A stretch of 64,000 nt of DNA, from positions 169,368,275-169,432,274 of the forward strand of contig NC_133647.1 in assembly GCF_009905375.1 (NCBI RefSeq). Reading direction: 5' to 3'. The DNA is from Apium graveolens. Its lineage: Eukaryota > Streptophyta > Magnoliopsida > Apiales > Apiaceae. The position numbers and the translations under genes were made by a program. Under the pieces are notes generated by a model. The model was not told the DNA's origin. It saw only the letters and a list, made by a program, of their open reading frames with translations, and did not search any database. Shown piece after piece: positions 34,492 to 47,496 of this stretch; the stretch's first letter is position 1, and the number at the start of each line of letters is the position of its first letter.

Positions 34492-36890
34492 ATGAACAAG
34501 AAGGATGTTGGAGTCAAGATTCCTTTTCAGGACAAAGATAATTACCATCATTGGAAGGTAAAGATACATCTTCATTTACTTTCTCAAGATGAGGCCTATG
34601 TGGATTGCATAGAAAGAGGTCCTCATGTACCAATGAGAGCTGTAACTGGAAATGAGCCACCAGTTCCCAAGCCAAGGCATGAATGGTCAGATCCTGATAT
34701 TGAACAAGTCAGGAAAGACAAGAAGGCCATGAATATTCTGTTCAATGGAGTTGATGGTGACATATTTGATAACATCATCAATTACAAAACTGCCAAGAAA
34801 GTTTGGGATACAATTCAGATTATCTGTGATGGCACTGAACAAGTTAGAGAAAATAAGATGCAGTTACTAATTCAGCAATATGAGCATTTCCACTTTGAAG
34901 AAGGTGAAACTCTCGCCGATATCTTTAGTAGATTTCAAAAGCTACTAAATGCTCTAAAGCTGCATGGAAGAGTCTACCAAACCAAAGATTCTAACCTCAA
35001 ATTTCTGAGATCCCTACCAAAAGAATGGAAACCAATGACAGTCTCCTTGAGAAATTCACAAGAATACAAGGAGTTTACACTAAAGAGACTGTATGACATT
35101 TTAAAGACTTATGAGCTTGAAATAGAGCAAGATGAAAGAATGGAGAAAGGGAGAAAGAAAGGAGGGTCCATTGCACTGGTAGCTGAGTTAGAGAAAGAAA
35201 ATGAGATGAAGATAGAAGCTGTTGAGTCTACTTCAAAGGTCTGTAAAAACAAGGGCAAGGGGCTGGTAGCCGAAAATGAAGATTTTTTGAGCCAAGATGA
35301 TATGGATGATATTGATGAACATCTTGCATTTCTTTCCAGAAGATTTATTAAGCTCAAGTTCAAGAAGAACTTTGAAGCAGCTAAGCCAAATAGAAACATG
35401 GTGGATAAATCAAAATTCAAGTGTTTCAAATATGGCTTGGCAGGGCACTTTGCTAGTGAGTGTAGAAAGTCAGATTCCAGCAAGAAGAAGTTTGAGCCTG
35501 TGAATTATACACAGAAATATTTTGAGTTGCTCAAACAAAAGGAAAGGGCTTTCATTACACAAAAAAATGACTGGGCAGCAGATGGTCTGGATGAGGGTGA
35601 GGATGTCAGCTATGTCAATCTAGCCCTAATGGCCAAGTCTGATGAAACAGAGACAAGTTCTTCAAGTAATTAGGTAATCACCACTAACCTAGCACATTTA
35701 TCTAAAGCTGAGAGTAATGATGCTATCAATGACATGTCTACAGAATTATATCACTTGCGTGTTATACTTAAGTCTCCCACTAAGAAAAATGCTAAAATTA
35801 AAGAAAACAATTTGTTTTTAAGTGAGAGGAATAATGTGCTAGAGTCTCAGTTTATTGAATTTGAAAAATTGAGAATTGAGTGTAAGATTGCTAAGGATGA
35901 ATTAACTGAGTCCTTGAAGAAATAAGAGGTTTTGAAGAAGCAGTTTGAACGAGAACATGAGGTGATTAAGGCATGGAAAACATCTAGAGATGTTCATGCT
36001 CAAATCACCAAAGTTCAAGGTATTGAGTCCTTTTGTGATGCAGCCTGGAAGAAGAATAAGGAGAAGCTGGAATCCAATTTGGTTGAAGGATTGCTAACAG
36101 ATGTGGACTCGACGGATGATGAGAGCCATCTGTCGGAAACCAAAAGGATTATCCGTCGAGTGACATAAATCCCCATCCGTCGGATGTAAGCAAACCTGTG
36201 AGTAAAACCAAACTTGCTAAGTTAAATGAAAAATATATATCAGTCTCCAAAAACTTCATTTCAGAAGAAACTAGTCAACTGAAGAAGGAGAAGAAAGTGA
36301 ATGTTGGTCATCTGTCCATCAAGCAATTGAATGACAGACTAGACAAGATTGAGGTTAAAACATAGGCTAAAAAGAAAACAATAGAAATGGTAAAGTAGGG
36401 ATTAACAAATATAACAACTACACACCTGATAAGTATGCTCCAAGAAAAATCTGTGTTAAGTGTGGTAGTGTAAATCATTTGTCTGTTAATTGCAAAACTG
36501 CCATGCCTACTTCCTTATCTGTACCACCTTCTTTTCCCAACATGAGTGATATGCCTTCTATGCTTATGAATGCTATGTCTGCACAGAATATGAATGCACA
36601 ATTTGCTAATATGCCATTTGCACCTAATCCTTATTATGCTGCATTTAGTATGCCTCAAATGCCATTTAGCATGCCTTACTAGAATAACATGTTTGCTAAT
36701 AGCATGCCCACTTTCTGTTAACCAAAATGTGTATAATAATTCTGTTTTAATGAATGGTTTCAAAGGTCCAACTCAGATGACTAAGGATGAATCTGATATC
36801 CCCAAGTCAAATGAGATCAAACCTAAGAAACAAAAGAAGAAAGCTAACAAGGCAGGACCCAAGGAAACTTGGGTACCAAAATCAACTTGA
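34492..36890 (+). pseudogene. P gag with zinc knuckles, broken by stops
   Basis: ATG 34492 opens a UBN2 gag (394 codons to TAG 35671): DNYHHWKVKI, YKTAKKVWDTIQ, LIQQYEHFHFEEGETL and LKTYELEIEQ are typical. The first zinc knuckle reads CFKYGLAGHFASEC, so the second cysteine of CX2CX4HX4C is now tyrosine (TAT). The same frame continues past TAG 35671 and TAA 35923 to TAA 36166. A later frame holds a second, intact knuckle, CVKCGSVNHLSVNC (about 36450-36490), an M/P/N-rich stretch, and KETWVPKST before TGA at 36888. Pol starts in another frame 14 nt later. The protein would be the capsid precursor. Confidence 0.82.
36107..36161 (+). repeat. Perfect inverted repeat of the P motif in gag
   Basis: ACTCGACGGAT (36107-36117) and ATCCGTCGAGT (36151-36161) are exact inverted arms of 11 bases. 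CATCTGTCGG lies between them and CCATCCGTCGG follows at about 36171. They sit in the tail of the gag reading frame. Confidence 0.85.
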
Positions 36891-36904
36891 TTTGGTTTTA
36901 ATGT

Positions 36905-38397
36905 GTGCAGGGAAACAGAAAGAATCTATGGTACTTGGATAGTGGTTGTTCAAGACACATGACTGAAGATTCTACCCTGCTCACAGAGTTCAAGGAGAGA
37001 GCTGGCCCAAGTATTACTTTTGGAGATGACAATAAGGGTTATACTGTGGGGTATGGCTTGATTTTAAAAGACAATGTCATCATTGAGGAGGTTGCCTTAG
37101 TGGATGGTCTCAAGCACAATTTGTTGAGTATCAGTCAGCTTTGTGATAAAGGCAATTCAGTAACCTTCAATTCAGAAGCCTGTGTTGTAACAAACAAGAG
37201 GAGCAACAAAGTGGTTCTCACTGGAGTGAGAAAAGGAAATGTGTACCTAGCTGACTTCAACTCATCAAATGCAGAATCTGTTACTTGTCTTCTCAGTAAA
37301 ACAAGTCAAGATGAAAGTTGGCTATGGCATAAGAAGCTATCCCATCTAAACTTCAAGACCATGAATGAGCTTGTAAAGAAAGAACTGGTTAGAGGTATTC
37401 CTCAATTGGAGATTTTTAAGGATGGACTGTGTGATGCTTGCCAAAAGGGAAAACAAATCAAAGCATCATTCATGAAAGAAGCTTGATTCAACAATTGAAG
37501 AACCTTTGCAACTGCTACACATGGATTTGTTTGGACCAGTCAATGTGTTGTCCATCTCAAGGAAAATATTTTGCCTAGTAATTGTAGATGATTTCTCAAA
37601 GTTCTCTTGGATATATTTCCTTAAGTCTAAAGATGAGGCTAGTGAAATTATCATCAATCACATAAGGCAAGTCAACAATCATCCTGATTTCAAAGTTAGA
37701 AGAATCAGGAGTGACAATGGAACTGAGTTCAAGAATTCTATTATGAGAGTATTTTGTGAAGAGAATGGGATTATGCATGAGTTTTCAGCAACAAAAACTC
37801 CACAACAAAATGGAGTAGTAGAAATAAATAACAGATCACTTATTGAAGCTGCAAGGACAATGCTTGAAGAATCAAAGTTACCAACATTCTTCTGGGCTGA
37901 AGCTGTGAATACTGCATGCTACACTCAGAATATTTCTCTGCTTAATCAAGCAAGATGCATGACTCCCTACCAATTGTTCAAGAACAAGAAGTCAACTCTA
38001 AATTTTCTTCATGTCTTTGGCTGCAAATGTTATATCTTGAGAAATCAAACTGATCAGAATGGGAAGTTTGATGCTAAAGCAGATAAATGAATTTTTGTTG
38101 GATATGCTGTTCGTAAAGCATATAGAGTCTATAATCTGAGAACCAACATTGTTGTGGAATCAATACATGTTGTGTTTGATGATAAAAAGATTGAAGGACT
38201 ACAAGATGGAGATTACCATGAGAGCCTCAAATTTGACAATGTGGAGATGGTTAGTGATGACAGTGATGATGAAAGTGATCAAGAAACAGTTTCAAAGGAT
38301 AATACAGAAAAATCTACTACCAATGAAGCACAAAATTCAACATCTGTCGAGTTGCAAAATGCTTCATCCGTCGGGAGACAATATGCCTTATCCGTCG
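36905..38397 (+). pseudogene. P pol, first part: protease and integrase, interrupted by M2
   Basis: The frame from 36905 has the Copia protease signature YLDSGCSRHMT with an intact D-S-G, then the GAG-pre-integrase block WLWHKKLSHLNFKTMNEL and CDACQKGKQ. It ends at 37486; the integrase core is in a shifted frame from 37506. All three catalytic residues are there: HMDLFGP, RSDNGTEF, and the Glu of QQNGVVE. TGA at 38088 replaces a codon in KADK-IFVGY. Beyond it the coding sequence runs to the M2 insertion at 38398 and includes SSVG/LSVG peptides made by the CCGTCGG motif. Confidence 0.85.
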
Positions 38398-38978
38398 TGT
38401 TAGGTCACACACACTGTAGAAGGGGGTTGAATACAGTGTTTATCACAATCAAATCGAATTAAAGAACACAAGTAACAGAAAACAAGTTTTTTTAAACTCT
38501 GTTACAATATGGAACTGTCCTCTCTCAGTGATGAACAAATTATCACGAGAGCTTCTAGGGTTACAATAAAAATAACTTCGATTATGATAACACATATAGT
38601 GTAAACCCTATGTCTGTATTTATATACTACACAGTTACAAGATAATCGCTAATTGATATTGAATATGATTCTGTATCTTAAAATATATCAACTAGTTATA
38701 TTTACTTTCAAGTATTCTATTCTTCATAGAATTCATTCTTCATGCATATCTCTTCTTGCGTTTGTCTTGATTTTCTTTCCTTTCAATTAGCCACCTTCCT
38801 TATCTGAAAGTCTCCTTAAGTCCTGATATTATCTTCTAATAAATATCTCCTGATAACTTAAGTTCTGACTTCAGTATAAATGTTGATTTCCAGTTAAGTA
38901 CTGATTTGTCCTGTTAAGTAAGATCTGAAAAGTAAACACAAATCATATTAGTCATGACATTATCAGATATATCTAACA
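38398..38978 (-). repeat. 3' LTR of M2
   Basis: TGTTAGGTCACAC at the left and ATATCTAACA at the right. Compared with the 5' LTR it lacks a 15-bp repeat of CTTAAGTTCTGAC and has a 2-bp insertion. On the minus strand it is preceded by the polypurine tract. Confidence 0.95.
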
Positions 38979-38991
38979 ATCTCCCCCAACT
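38979..38991 (-). other. Polypurine tract of M2
   Basis: GTTGGGGGAGATT on the minus strand, directly before the 3' LTR. It would prime plus-strand DNA synthesis. Confidence 0.8.
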
Positions 38992-39182
38992 TGTAAATTA
39001 ACATAATATACAAGTTTAACATATATTTGATGATGTCAAAAACATTAAGTACAAATGCATGAGAATTTGACTAGATAACTACAACTTACAGTCCTTGTAG
39101 CTTTACCATTTTTAACTTCTGATAACAGCTTCAGTCTATATACACATCAGAATTTAATCAGTTGTAGATCTTTGACTTGGCT

Positions 39183-42100
39183 TCAATTACTGATCTCTTT
39201 GATATCAGGAGTTGTTCTGAGATAGTTCTTTAACAAACATCTCTCAGCATATTCAAGTTCATTAACCATTCTCCTTTTAGCATTCTTCAATTCAACTGTA
39301 TCTTCACCAATTTGAAAGATAGCAGCCCTGAGATCATTTATTCTAGCTTTCCTTATGTCCTGATCTAGTTTGATCAAATATGCCTTGTCAGACTTAAGAT
39401 TGAATTCCACAGCTTTATAACCCAGAAAGGTAGTTATAATCTTAGCAGAGTTAGGCTTCATCTCGACAATATCACCCTTGTGATCTCTATACTTGGGACA
39501 GTATGTGCTGTCAGACTTTACAAAATAAAGCTTCTTCTGTCTCTGAATTTGAGTCTTCAAATAATTTGCAGCACCATCTGTTAATCTGTTCTTCACTTGA
39601 AGTAAGAATAGAATATGTTCTAGTTCCTCATAATACTCCAGTGGTATAGCATTCTGCCTAATATGGTATACCCTTCCATCTGTCATAAAATATAACAAGA
39701 TGTGTTCTTTCAAGAAGGTATGGTAAACCATCTGTACAGATTCAAGCTGATTCAATCTTTCAGGAGTTGCTCCAACACCTGGTTCACTTAAAGATTTTGG
39801 ATCATTGGTTGTGTTCTGTATTCTTCTTTCATCAACACTACCCAATCCAGATTTATCTCTTGCTTCTTTTCCTGTAACCACTCTTACTTCAAAACCACTT
39901 GTTGCAGTCTTCAAAGGTTGAGTCTGTTTAGCTTTGGTGAATCCTGGTAGGAGTAACTTTGAAGGTTTAACATGAGTAATGTCAGAGGTTTCCTTTTCCT
40001 TATCTTCTGATATCAAGCCAACTTGAGCTATGCCAGAGGTTGCTTGCTTCATTGTTATATCAGAACTTACTATATCTTGACTTTGAACAACTTGAGCCAT
40101 GTCAGAGGTTGTTTGAGAAATCTTCCTTTGTATCAGAGTAAGACTAGCATCTTCATCAGATATTTCTTCATCCATAAATGGCACATAAACCTTTACAGGT
40201 TCATCAACTTTTTCCTTGCCCTTGGACCTTGGATCTATCTCCATTTGTGATTTGGCCTTGATTGTCTCAGGATTTTTCCTTTCTTTTATCACAATGCCTT
40301 TAGCCTTAGGAAGTTTCTTTTCAATTTGGAGTTGACTTTTTCTAACTTAAGTCTAGCTTCTTCTTCCTTTAGACTCTCAAAGTCCATTCCTGGATTTTCT
40401 TTCAGAAATAACTGTCTTGAAATTTCCTCATCAAGTTCCAGATGTTCATCAGAACTTATCCTTTTACCAGTATCAGAACTTATTGTTCTCCCAGTATCAG
40501 AACTTGTTCTTTGACTTGTAGTTCCAGCTTTGCTTGATGAGAAACCTTTACCTTGACCATGACCTCCACCCATTCTAGAGTTTCCCTGGTCATCTTTTTC
40601 ATCATCCTTTCCCTTCAGTGTCTTAACAGTTTTGCATTTGGACTTAATTACTTTCTCCCCCTATTTGGCATCAGCAGGTAAAAGAAGAGAGAGAGGCAAT
40701 TCCACTGAGGATTGAATCTCATTGAGTTGATTTTGATGAGAAGCTTGATTCTTCAAAATTTCATCAATCTGAGATTGTTGCTTCTCTTGGGTTTTCTCAA
40801 TGTACTCAATTCTATCAAAAGTAGGTTTGAAAAACCTTTTCTTGTCCAGCTTGGCAACCATATCTTGCTGATTGATAGATTCTTGAATTTTGTCCACCTT
40901 GTCCTGAGTTACAGATTGTTGACCTTGAAGGTGTCTTGTACTGAGTGCAGTAACTCTTAGTTGTGTCTTGAAATCATCATTGACTAGCATCTCATCAGCT
41001 TTTGCCAAGGGCTCAACAAGTATAGTTGAAGAAGGAACAAAAGTAACTTTGTTCCATTCCTTAGTCCACTCCCTTCGTCTAGGAGTTTCACTCCAAGGTA
41101 TTGGTGCATCTCCTCTAACAAACTTTTTAACAAGATCAGCTTTTGAAGGAGCTTGTGGAGGTGCATGTCCTGATGGACCAGCTGCATCAGCATCTACATT
41201 GACAGCAGCTTCACCAGTAAGTTCAATATTAGCAACATCAGAACTATAGAATCAGCATCATCACCATTCTCTGATAAAAGAATAGTATGAGAGGCTATTG
41301 AGACTTCAACATCATCCTCTAAGTGCTGATCTCCAACTAAGTTCTGATCAACAGCCAAACCTTGATGCCTACCTAAATTCTGATTTTCATCATCCAGATT
41401 CAGAATTGGTGTAGAAGGAATATCTTCATTAAAATCAGCATCTAGAATTGGTTTTGTTGTTGGAGTGATTTGAGTTGGTGGAGCTTTTAGATACAAAACC
41501 TGAGGCACTTCCAAGTTATGGATGTCAATGTCATCACTTGGCCCCGGGTTATCAGCATGTACTGGAGATACTGGAGGTGTGGGAATATGAGTTGTTTCTG
41601 GCTCATGAAGTGGAGAGTGATGAGTTGCATGAAGGTCTGGATTAGCACTTGAAGAATTGTGAGCTTCAACAGGGTCTTGTGAGATCAGAGATTCCTGACC
41701 CCCTTCCTTAGCTGCTGCTTCCATTCCTTTACCAGAATCTGCAGGCCTTTTTGCTAATGTTTTAAATCTTTTAGCTTTTGAGGAGACTGTTGGAGCTGCA
41801 TCATCAGAATTAATTGTTCTAGGCCTTTTGAGAGACTTAGAACTCCCAGTCTCTGTATCTTTCTGAGAAGAGATTTTCTCAGCTGCAGAAACAACAGGTT
41901 CTACAGGTTGAACCTGTGCCTCATCATCTGATTCATCTCTCAAGATGATCCTCCTTCTTTTCTGCTGTGAAACTTTCTTAGATCTTGATGCTGTTGCTAA
42001 GCAGAAGAAGACTGCACTAGATGTGCTGAAGGTTGAGATGACTGTGATGGTTTGAAATATGTCCTGATGGAGGGTTGAGCAGGTTAAGGTTGAGAAGTTT

Positions 42101-42998
42101 GAGGTGTTTGTGTAGATGTGGTATGTTCTGATGGGTGTTGTGGTGGCTGGGATGTGTTGGTGGGTGGAATATCAGGGTAAACAGATATGTAGGTATGAGG
42201 ATCAACATTTACCAGTATCTATTTCATTAAACGAGGTATCTATAATGGTCTAACAACTTGTTTCTTTATGTCAGCATTTAGCAAGTCATTAAAAGCCCTC
42301 TTTGCAAGCTTAAATGGTGAAATTAAATCAGTGGTAGGTTGGGGCTCATTAGCACAACAAAAAGAATATATAAGCTGACATAATATAGCAAAGTATACGA
42401 TATTCCTATCCTCTGTCATCCTATCCCCTATGAAACCTAACACAGCAATTGCAAAATCAAAGTGAGTTTGATGAATAAGAGCATACCCGATTTGTTGACT
42501 CATGATTGGAATGACATCAAAGTTGGAGCACTTATTGGCAAATGCCTTAGTGATACAATAGAAGAAAAAGCTCCATTCCTTCCTGATATTTGCTCTTTTC
42601 AATTGTCCAAGCTTTCCCAAACTGCTCTCATAGCCCAAACTGGCCATGAGCGGCTGAAGAACAGGGTCCTCCACTGTTGAGAATATACAGCCTTCTGGTA
42701 AGTGAAGAGCTTTACGAACGGCTCCAGGAGTGACCACATGTTCAACATCATTGACTTCAAATACGATGCTTGGAGTGCCAGTAGAACCACCATCATCAAA
42801 AATCCCAGTTCGCCAAAACGTCAGTACTTGTTGGCTTGAAATGGCTTGAGGTTGGGTCAAAGCATACCCAAGCTCACTATTTGCTAAGAAATCTTGCACA
42901 AAGTGCAAATCTGATGGAGCTCCAGCCTTGTTCAAGATTGCAGCATAGTTGTTTGGTACAAACTTGGCTCCATCAACAATTAAATCCTTGGGTGTCAT
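39183..42998 (-). pseudogene. M2 extra ORF (aORF) downstream of pol
   Basis: A long coding region after RNase H, the place of the so-called env-like ORF in Sireviruses. Segments open in shifting frames: 42998-42240, 41943-41194, 41008-40661, 40573-40289 and 40292-39183, so at least three frameshifts have occurred. The first 252 residues are globular (DFLANSELGYALTQP, VVTPGAVRKALHLPEGC, LMASLGYESSLGKLGQLK, RKEWSFFFYCITKAFANK). The middle is rich in S, T, P and E. The C-terminal third is charged and helical (QRQKKLYFVKSD, GYKAVEFNL). I see no signal peptide or certain membrane segment. Its N-terminal part resembles the aORF of P. Function unknown. Confidence 0.7.
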
Positions 42999-44531
42999 GC
43001 CTGTAAGGTGTTTGATAAAATGTCTGTAAAGAAACCGTCAGAAATTGTGAGAGAGAATAAGAAAAGAGAAAGAGTAGAATAAGAATGAAAATAAAAGATT
43101 TAAAATTCTTTTATCTCTTTTACTTAGACACCCCACGTGACAGCAGTTAATAAGTAGTGTAACAGACCTTTACACCTGTCGGACATGCAGTAGTTAAGGC
43201 AAAAGTTAATGGGCACGGTAAATAAGCAATTATTACTTATCACATACAGTTTTTCAAGGAGAAAAACCGTCCCACTAACCAAGTAATCCCATTAAATAAA
43301 TGAATATTACTGCTTTATCTCTCGTAAACCAATATTCTGAAAAATATGACCGTTTAGGTAATGACCAAAAATAAACCAAGTAAAGAAATACTGCCACGTC
43401 AGCATCAGAACTTGATTAATATCAGAATTTAAAAGGTCATCAGGACTTGATTATTATCAGAATATAACAGGTCATCAGAACTTGATTATTATCAGAATTT
43501 AAAAGGTCATCAGAACATGGCTCCTTAACTCGAAAAGTGAATGTCTATTTCTGTAATTCTTCACACAAATACTGATTTTGTTTCTTCAGAACTTAATCAT
43601 CAGAATTTCCATCAGAACTTGTCCTCAGAATTTATGCAACTGACACTTAACCTGTTCATCTAAAATAACATTTATCACCACAATAATTTTTATCATTCAT
43701 ATGGAGTGTATGTGTGTGCAGTAAGCTAAATATCCGATAAAGATTAAAGTCTGATTCACTTCAGTGCATCTTAGAAATAAGGCATAACTAAGAACTTTGC
43801 TCAAAATCTGTCATTATTCTGAAGTCTACTATAGAATGAGTTCATGCATGAGTCGACCTCAACTGTTTTGTGCTCATTTTATGCATCTTTTGAAATTCCA
43901 TCAGTGGCTTCTCAGTGTAAGTGAGTCATGACTGCTTATAAGAATTTATGCTATTATCAGAGTATTTCTCCAGTAATCATAGAGTGTGAAAAGTCACCAA
44001 GAAAATATTTATTTTGCTTTTCTAATGCATATAACTTAATACCAGAAATGCACTTGGGTCTTCCCTTCCATATTTTTACTCTAGATCTCAAAGGAGTACC
44101 TGATTTTTATTTCTTTTCTTTTTCTTTTGATAAGTGAGGCTTATCAGCACTTAGTACATCCATCAAATTTACCAACATCGGAACTTAATAGATAAGAAGC
44201 ACTATTCTAGTTTTTGACTTAGTAACAAGATACACAAAGTAAACTTTAACTAAGCTCAATATCAGAATTTGCTTGTGTTAAAAGATTTCCACATAAACAA
44301 TTACTTCATACATGGGAACTTTAGTATATTAAAGATTACTAGGTCAGTATCTAGCACAGTTATCCTCATTGGATTGAATATTCACAGAAACATTCATATC
44401 ACTATCAGAGTTTAGAAATTCACATCAGACAACAATCAGCACTTTAACAATTTTCAATTTAAGCACAGAATACACAAAGATAGTAATATCTGTAAATACT
44501 GATCATAAAGTCTGATGAATCAGAACATAAA
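42999..44531 (-). other. M2 spacer between pol and aORF, with ATCAGAACTT repeats
   Basis: Non-coding. ATCAGAACTT and close variants (ATCAGAATTT, ATCAGGACTT) recur about a dozen times, most densely at 43400-43640, where 'ggtcatcagaacttgattattatcagaattt' units repeat. This is the same word found in the M1 and M2 LTRs. The stretch just upstream of the aORF start (43000-43330) may hold its leader. Confidence 0.75.
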
Positions 44532-47484
44532 CTAAGCAGATTTAGAGAAAGAACCTGAAACCATTCCAAGTTCATTTACCAATCTTGTAAAAGTAGCTTC
44601 ACATAGTGGTTTTGTGAAGATATCTTCTAGTTGTTGATCTGTTGGAACAAAATGGAATTCCACTGTACCTTCATCTACATGTTCCCTTATGAAGTGGTAC
44701 CTAATGCTGATGTGCTTTGTCATTGAGTGTTGAACTGGATTACCTGTCATAGCAATAGCACTTTGATTATCACAGTAAATAGGAATTTTAGAAAATTCTA
44801 ACCCATAATCCAGTAACTGATTCTTTATCCAAAGAATCTATGCACAACAGTTTCCTGCAGCAATGTATTCTGTTTCTGCAGTTGATGTGAATCTATGGTG
44901 TACTTGGATTGACAAATAAAAGTGTCTTCTTCATTCTTCTTGACTTGAAGGCCCAGAAAATAGCTAAGTTCCCCCATCATACTCATTTGATATCTTGACT
45001 GCATCAGCTTGGCAAACTTTTTACAAAGTCTGTCCTTTGTAGAACCAAAAATGATATCATCAACATATATCTGCACCAAAAGTAAGTCCTTTCCATGGTT
45101 GAGATAAAATAATATTTTGTCAATAGTCCCTCTGTTAAATCCACTTTCTAGAAGAAACTGAGCTAGTGTCTCATACCATGCTCTCAGAGCTTGCTTAAGG
45201 CCATAAAGTGCTTTGTCAAGTCTGTAGACATGATTAGGAAATTTTGAATCTACAAAACCTGGAGGTTGTTCAACATATACTTCCTCTTCCAATTCTCTAT
45301 TGAGAAAAACACTTTTCACATCCATTTGAAAGACTGTAAACTTTTTGTGAGCAGCATAAGCCAAAAATATCCTTATGGCTTCCAATCTAGCAACTGGTGC
45401 AAATGTTTCATCATAATCAATTCCCTCCTATTGAGAATATCCTTTTGCAACCAGCCTTGCTTTATTCCTTGTAATTATGCCATCACTATCAGTTTTGTTT
45501 CTGAACACCCACTTTGTACCAACAACAGATCTGTTCTTTGGTCTTGGCACTAGGGTCCAGACTTTGTTTCTTTCAAATTCATTTAACTCTTCCTGCATTG
45601 CTTGCACCCAATCAGCATCTTGAAGAGCTTTTTCCACTTTCTTTGGTTCAGTCTGAGAGAGAAAAGAGTGATAAAGACTTTCATTTGATGTAGTTGTTCT
45701 AGTTCTAACACCTGCATCAGGATTTCCAATAATTAATTCAGGTGTATGTGCTTTAGTCCACTTCCGTGCAGATGGAAGATTTTCTCTAGAACTGGATACT
45801 CCCCCATGATCCATGTTGTCTTCATCAATATTTTCTGATTCTCCCCCTGAAATTATGCTCTCTGAGTTGAATCCTTCAGAATTTGAGTTTCCAGAATATC
45901 AACACTTGAGTTTACAGAATTATCAGAACTTGGCCCATCAGAACTTGATGAATCAGAACTTGAAGAGCATGGTGTAGGTTCTGATGCTTCTCGAAATGTG
46001 GTTGTATCTTCAGTATGCTCCCCCTGCACAGGTGCATCTTCCTTTGGCGTAGTCACTACAGTTTCAATAACATTAGAGTTTAATTTATCAGAGTTTGCAG
46101 TATCAGGATTTAGACTGTCAGCATTTACAGTATCAGAATTTAAAACTTCATTCTCAAATCTCAGCTGATCATGATCATTGAAATCTTCAAGTCTTGTAAT
46201 CTTCTTATCATCAAAAGAGACATTGATAGATTCCATGACAACCCTTGTTCTTAAATTGTAGACTCTGAATGCTTTTGTGGAAAGTGGATATCCAACAAAA
46301 ATTCCTTTATCAGCTTTTAGATCAAATTTGGATAGTTGTTCAGGATGAGTCTTAAGAATAAAACACTTGCACCCAAATACATGAAAATACTTCAGATTTG
46401 GCTTCTTTTTCTTCACCATCTCATATGGTGTTTTGCCATGCTTGTTAATGAGTTTTGTATTCTGAGTAAAACAAGTAGTCTGCACAGCTTCAGCCCAAAA
46501 GTAGGTTGACAACTTTGCTTCATCAAGCATAGTTCGTGCAGCTTCAATAAGAGTTCTATTCTTTCTTTCAACAACTTCATTTTGTTGTGGAGTTCCAGGA
46601 GCAGAAAATTCCTGCTTTATTCCATGGTCTTTGCAGAACTCTTCCATGATCAAATTCTTGAACTCAGTGCCATTATCACTTCTTATGATCTTCACAGAAT
46701 CTTTGACTAATTTATCCAGTTGCTTGACATGATCAATCAAAATAGATGCAGTTTCACTTTTTGTGTGCAAGAAATACACCCATGTGTATCTGGTGAACTC
46801 ATCCACTATGACCATAACATATTTCTTCTTTGTAATAGACATGACATTCACTGGACCAAATAGATCAACATGTAGTAGGTGATAAGGCTCAAGAATTGAT
46901 GATTCAGTCTTGCTCTTGAAAGAAGATTTTCTTTGTTTTGCCTTCTGACATGAATCACAAAGGCCATCAGGAGCAAATACTGATTTTGACTAACCTCTCA
47001 CAAGATCTTTCTTGACTAGTTCATTTATATTGTTGAAATTTAAATGAGAGAGTTTCTTGTGCCAATTCCAGCTTTCTTCAATTGATGCTCTACTTAACAG
47101 ACATATTGTAGAACCATCAGTACTTGTTGAAAGCTTGGCTTCATAAATGTTACCATGTCTGTATCTTTTCAGAACAACTTTATCTGTAGATTTGCTTACA
47201 ACTTCACAGTGTTCTTCAAAGAAATCCACATGATAACCTATGTCACAGATTTGACTAACACTGAGCAGATTGTGTTTAAGTCCTGAGACCAGAGCTACTT
47301 TTTCAATGATGACATTCCCCAGATTGATATTGCCATATCCCAAAGTTTTTCCCATGTTGCCATCTCCATAAGAAACACTTGGGCCAGCTTTCTCCACAAA
47401 GTCTGATAACAGGGCTTTATTTCTAGTCATATGTCCTGAACATCCTCTGTCCAGAACTAGGATGTTTTTCCTGTTGCCCTGCAA
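44532..47484 (-). pseudogene. M2 pol: protease, integrase, RT and RNase H remnant
   Basis: Protease: the signature reads VLDRGCSGHMT, so the catalytic D-S-G has become D-R-G. Pre-integrase WNWHKKLSHLNF follows, then TAG at 46990. Integrase (46851-45853) keeps HVDLFGP, RSDNGTEF and QQNEVVERKNR. RT: WVFRNKTDSDG, then TAG at 45428 after KGYSQ; resumes as [24 protein letters not shown] and the intact IYVDDIIFG. Just after CQSKYT (about 44910) the sequence jumps to the late RNase H text (about [10 protein letters not shown]), so the end of RT and the first RNase H catalytic residues are deleted. It ends TRLVNELGMVSGS with TAG at 44532. Confidence 0.88.
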
Positions 47485-47496
47485 TCACAAAGACCA

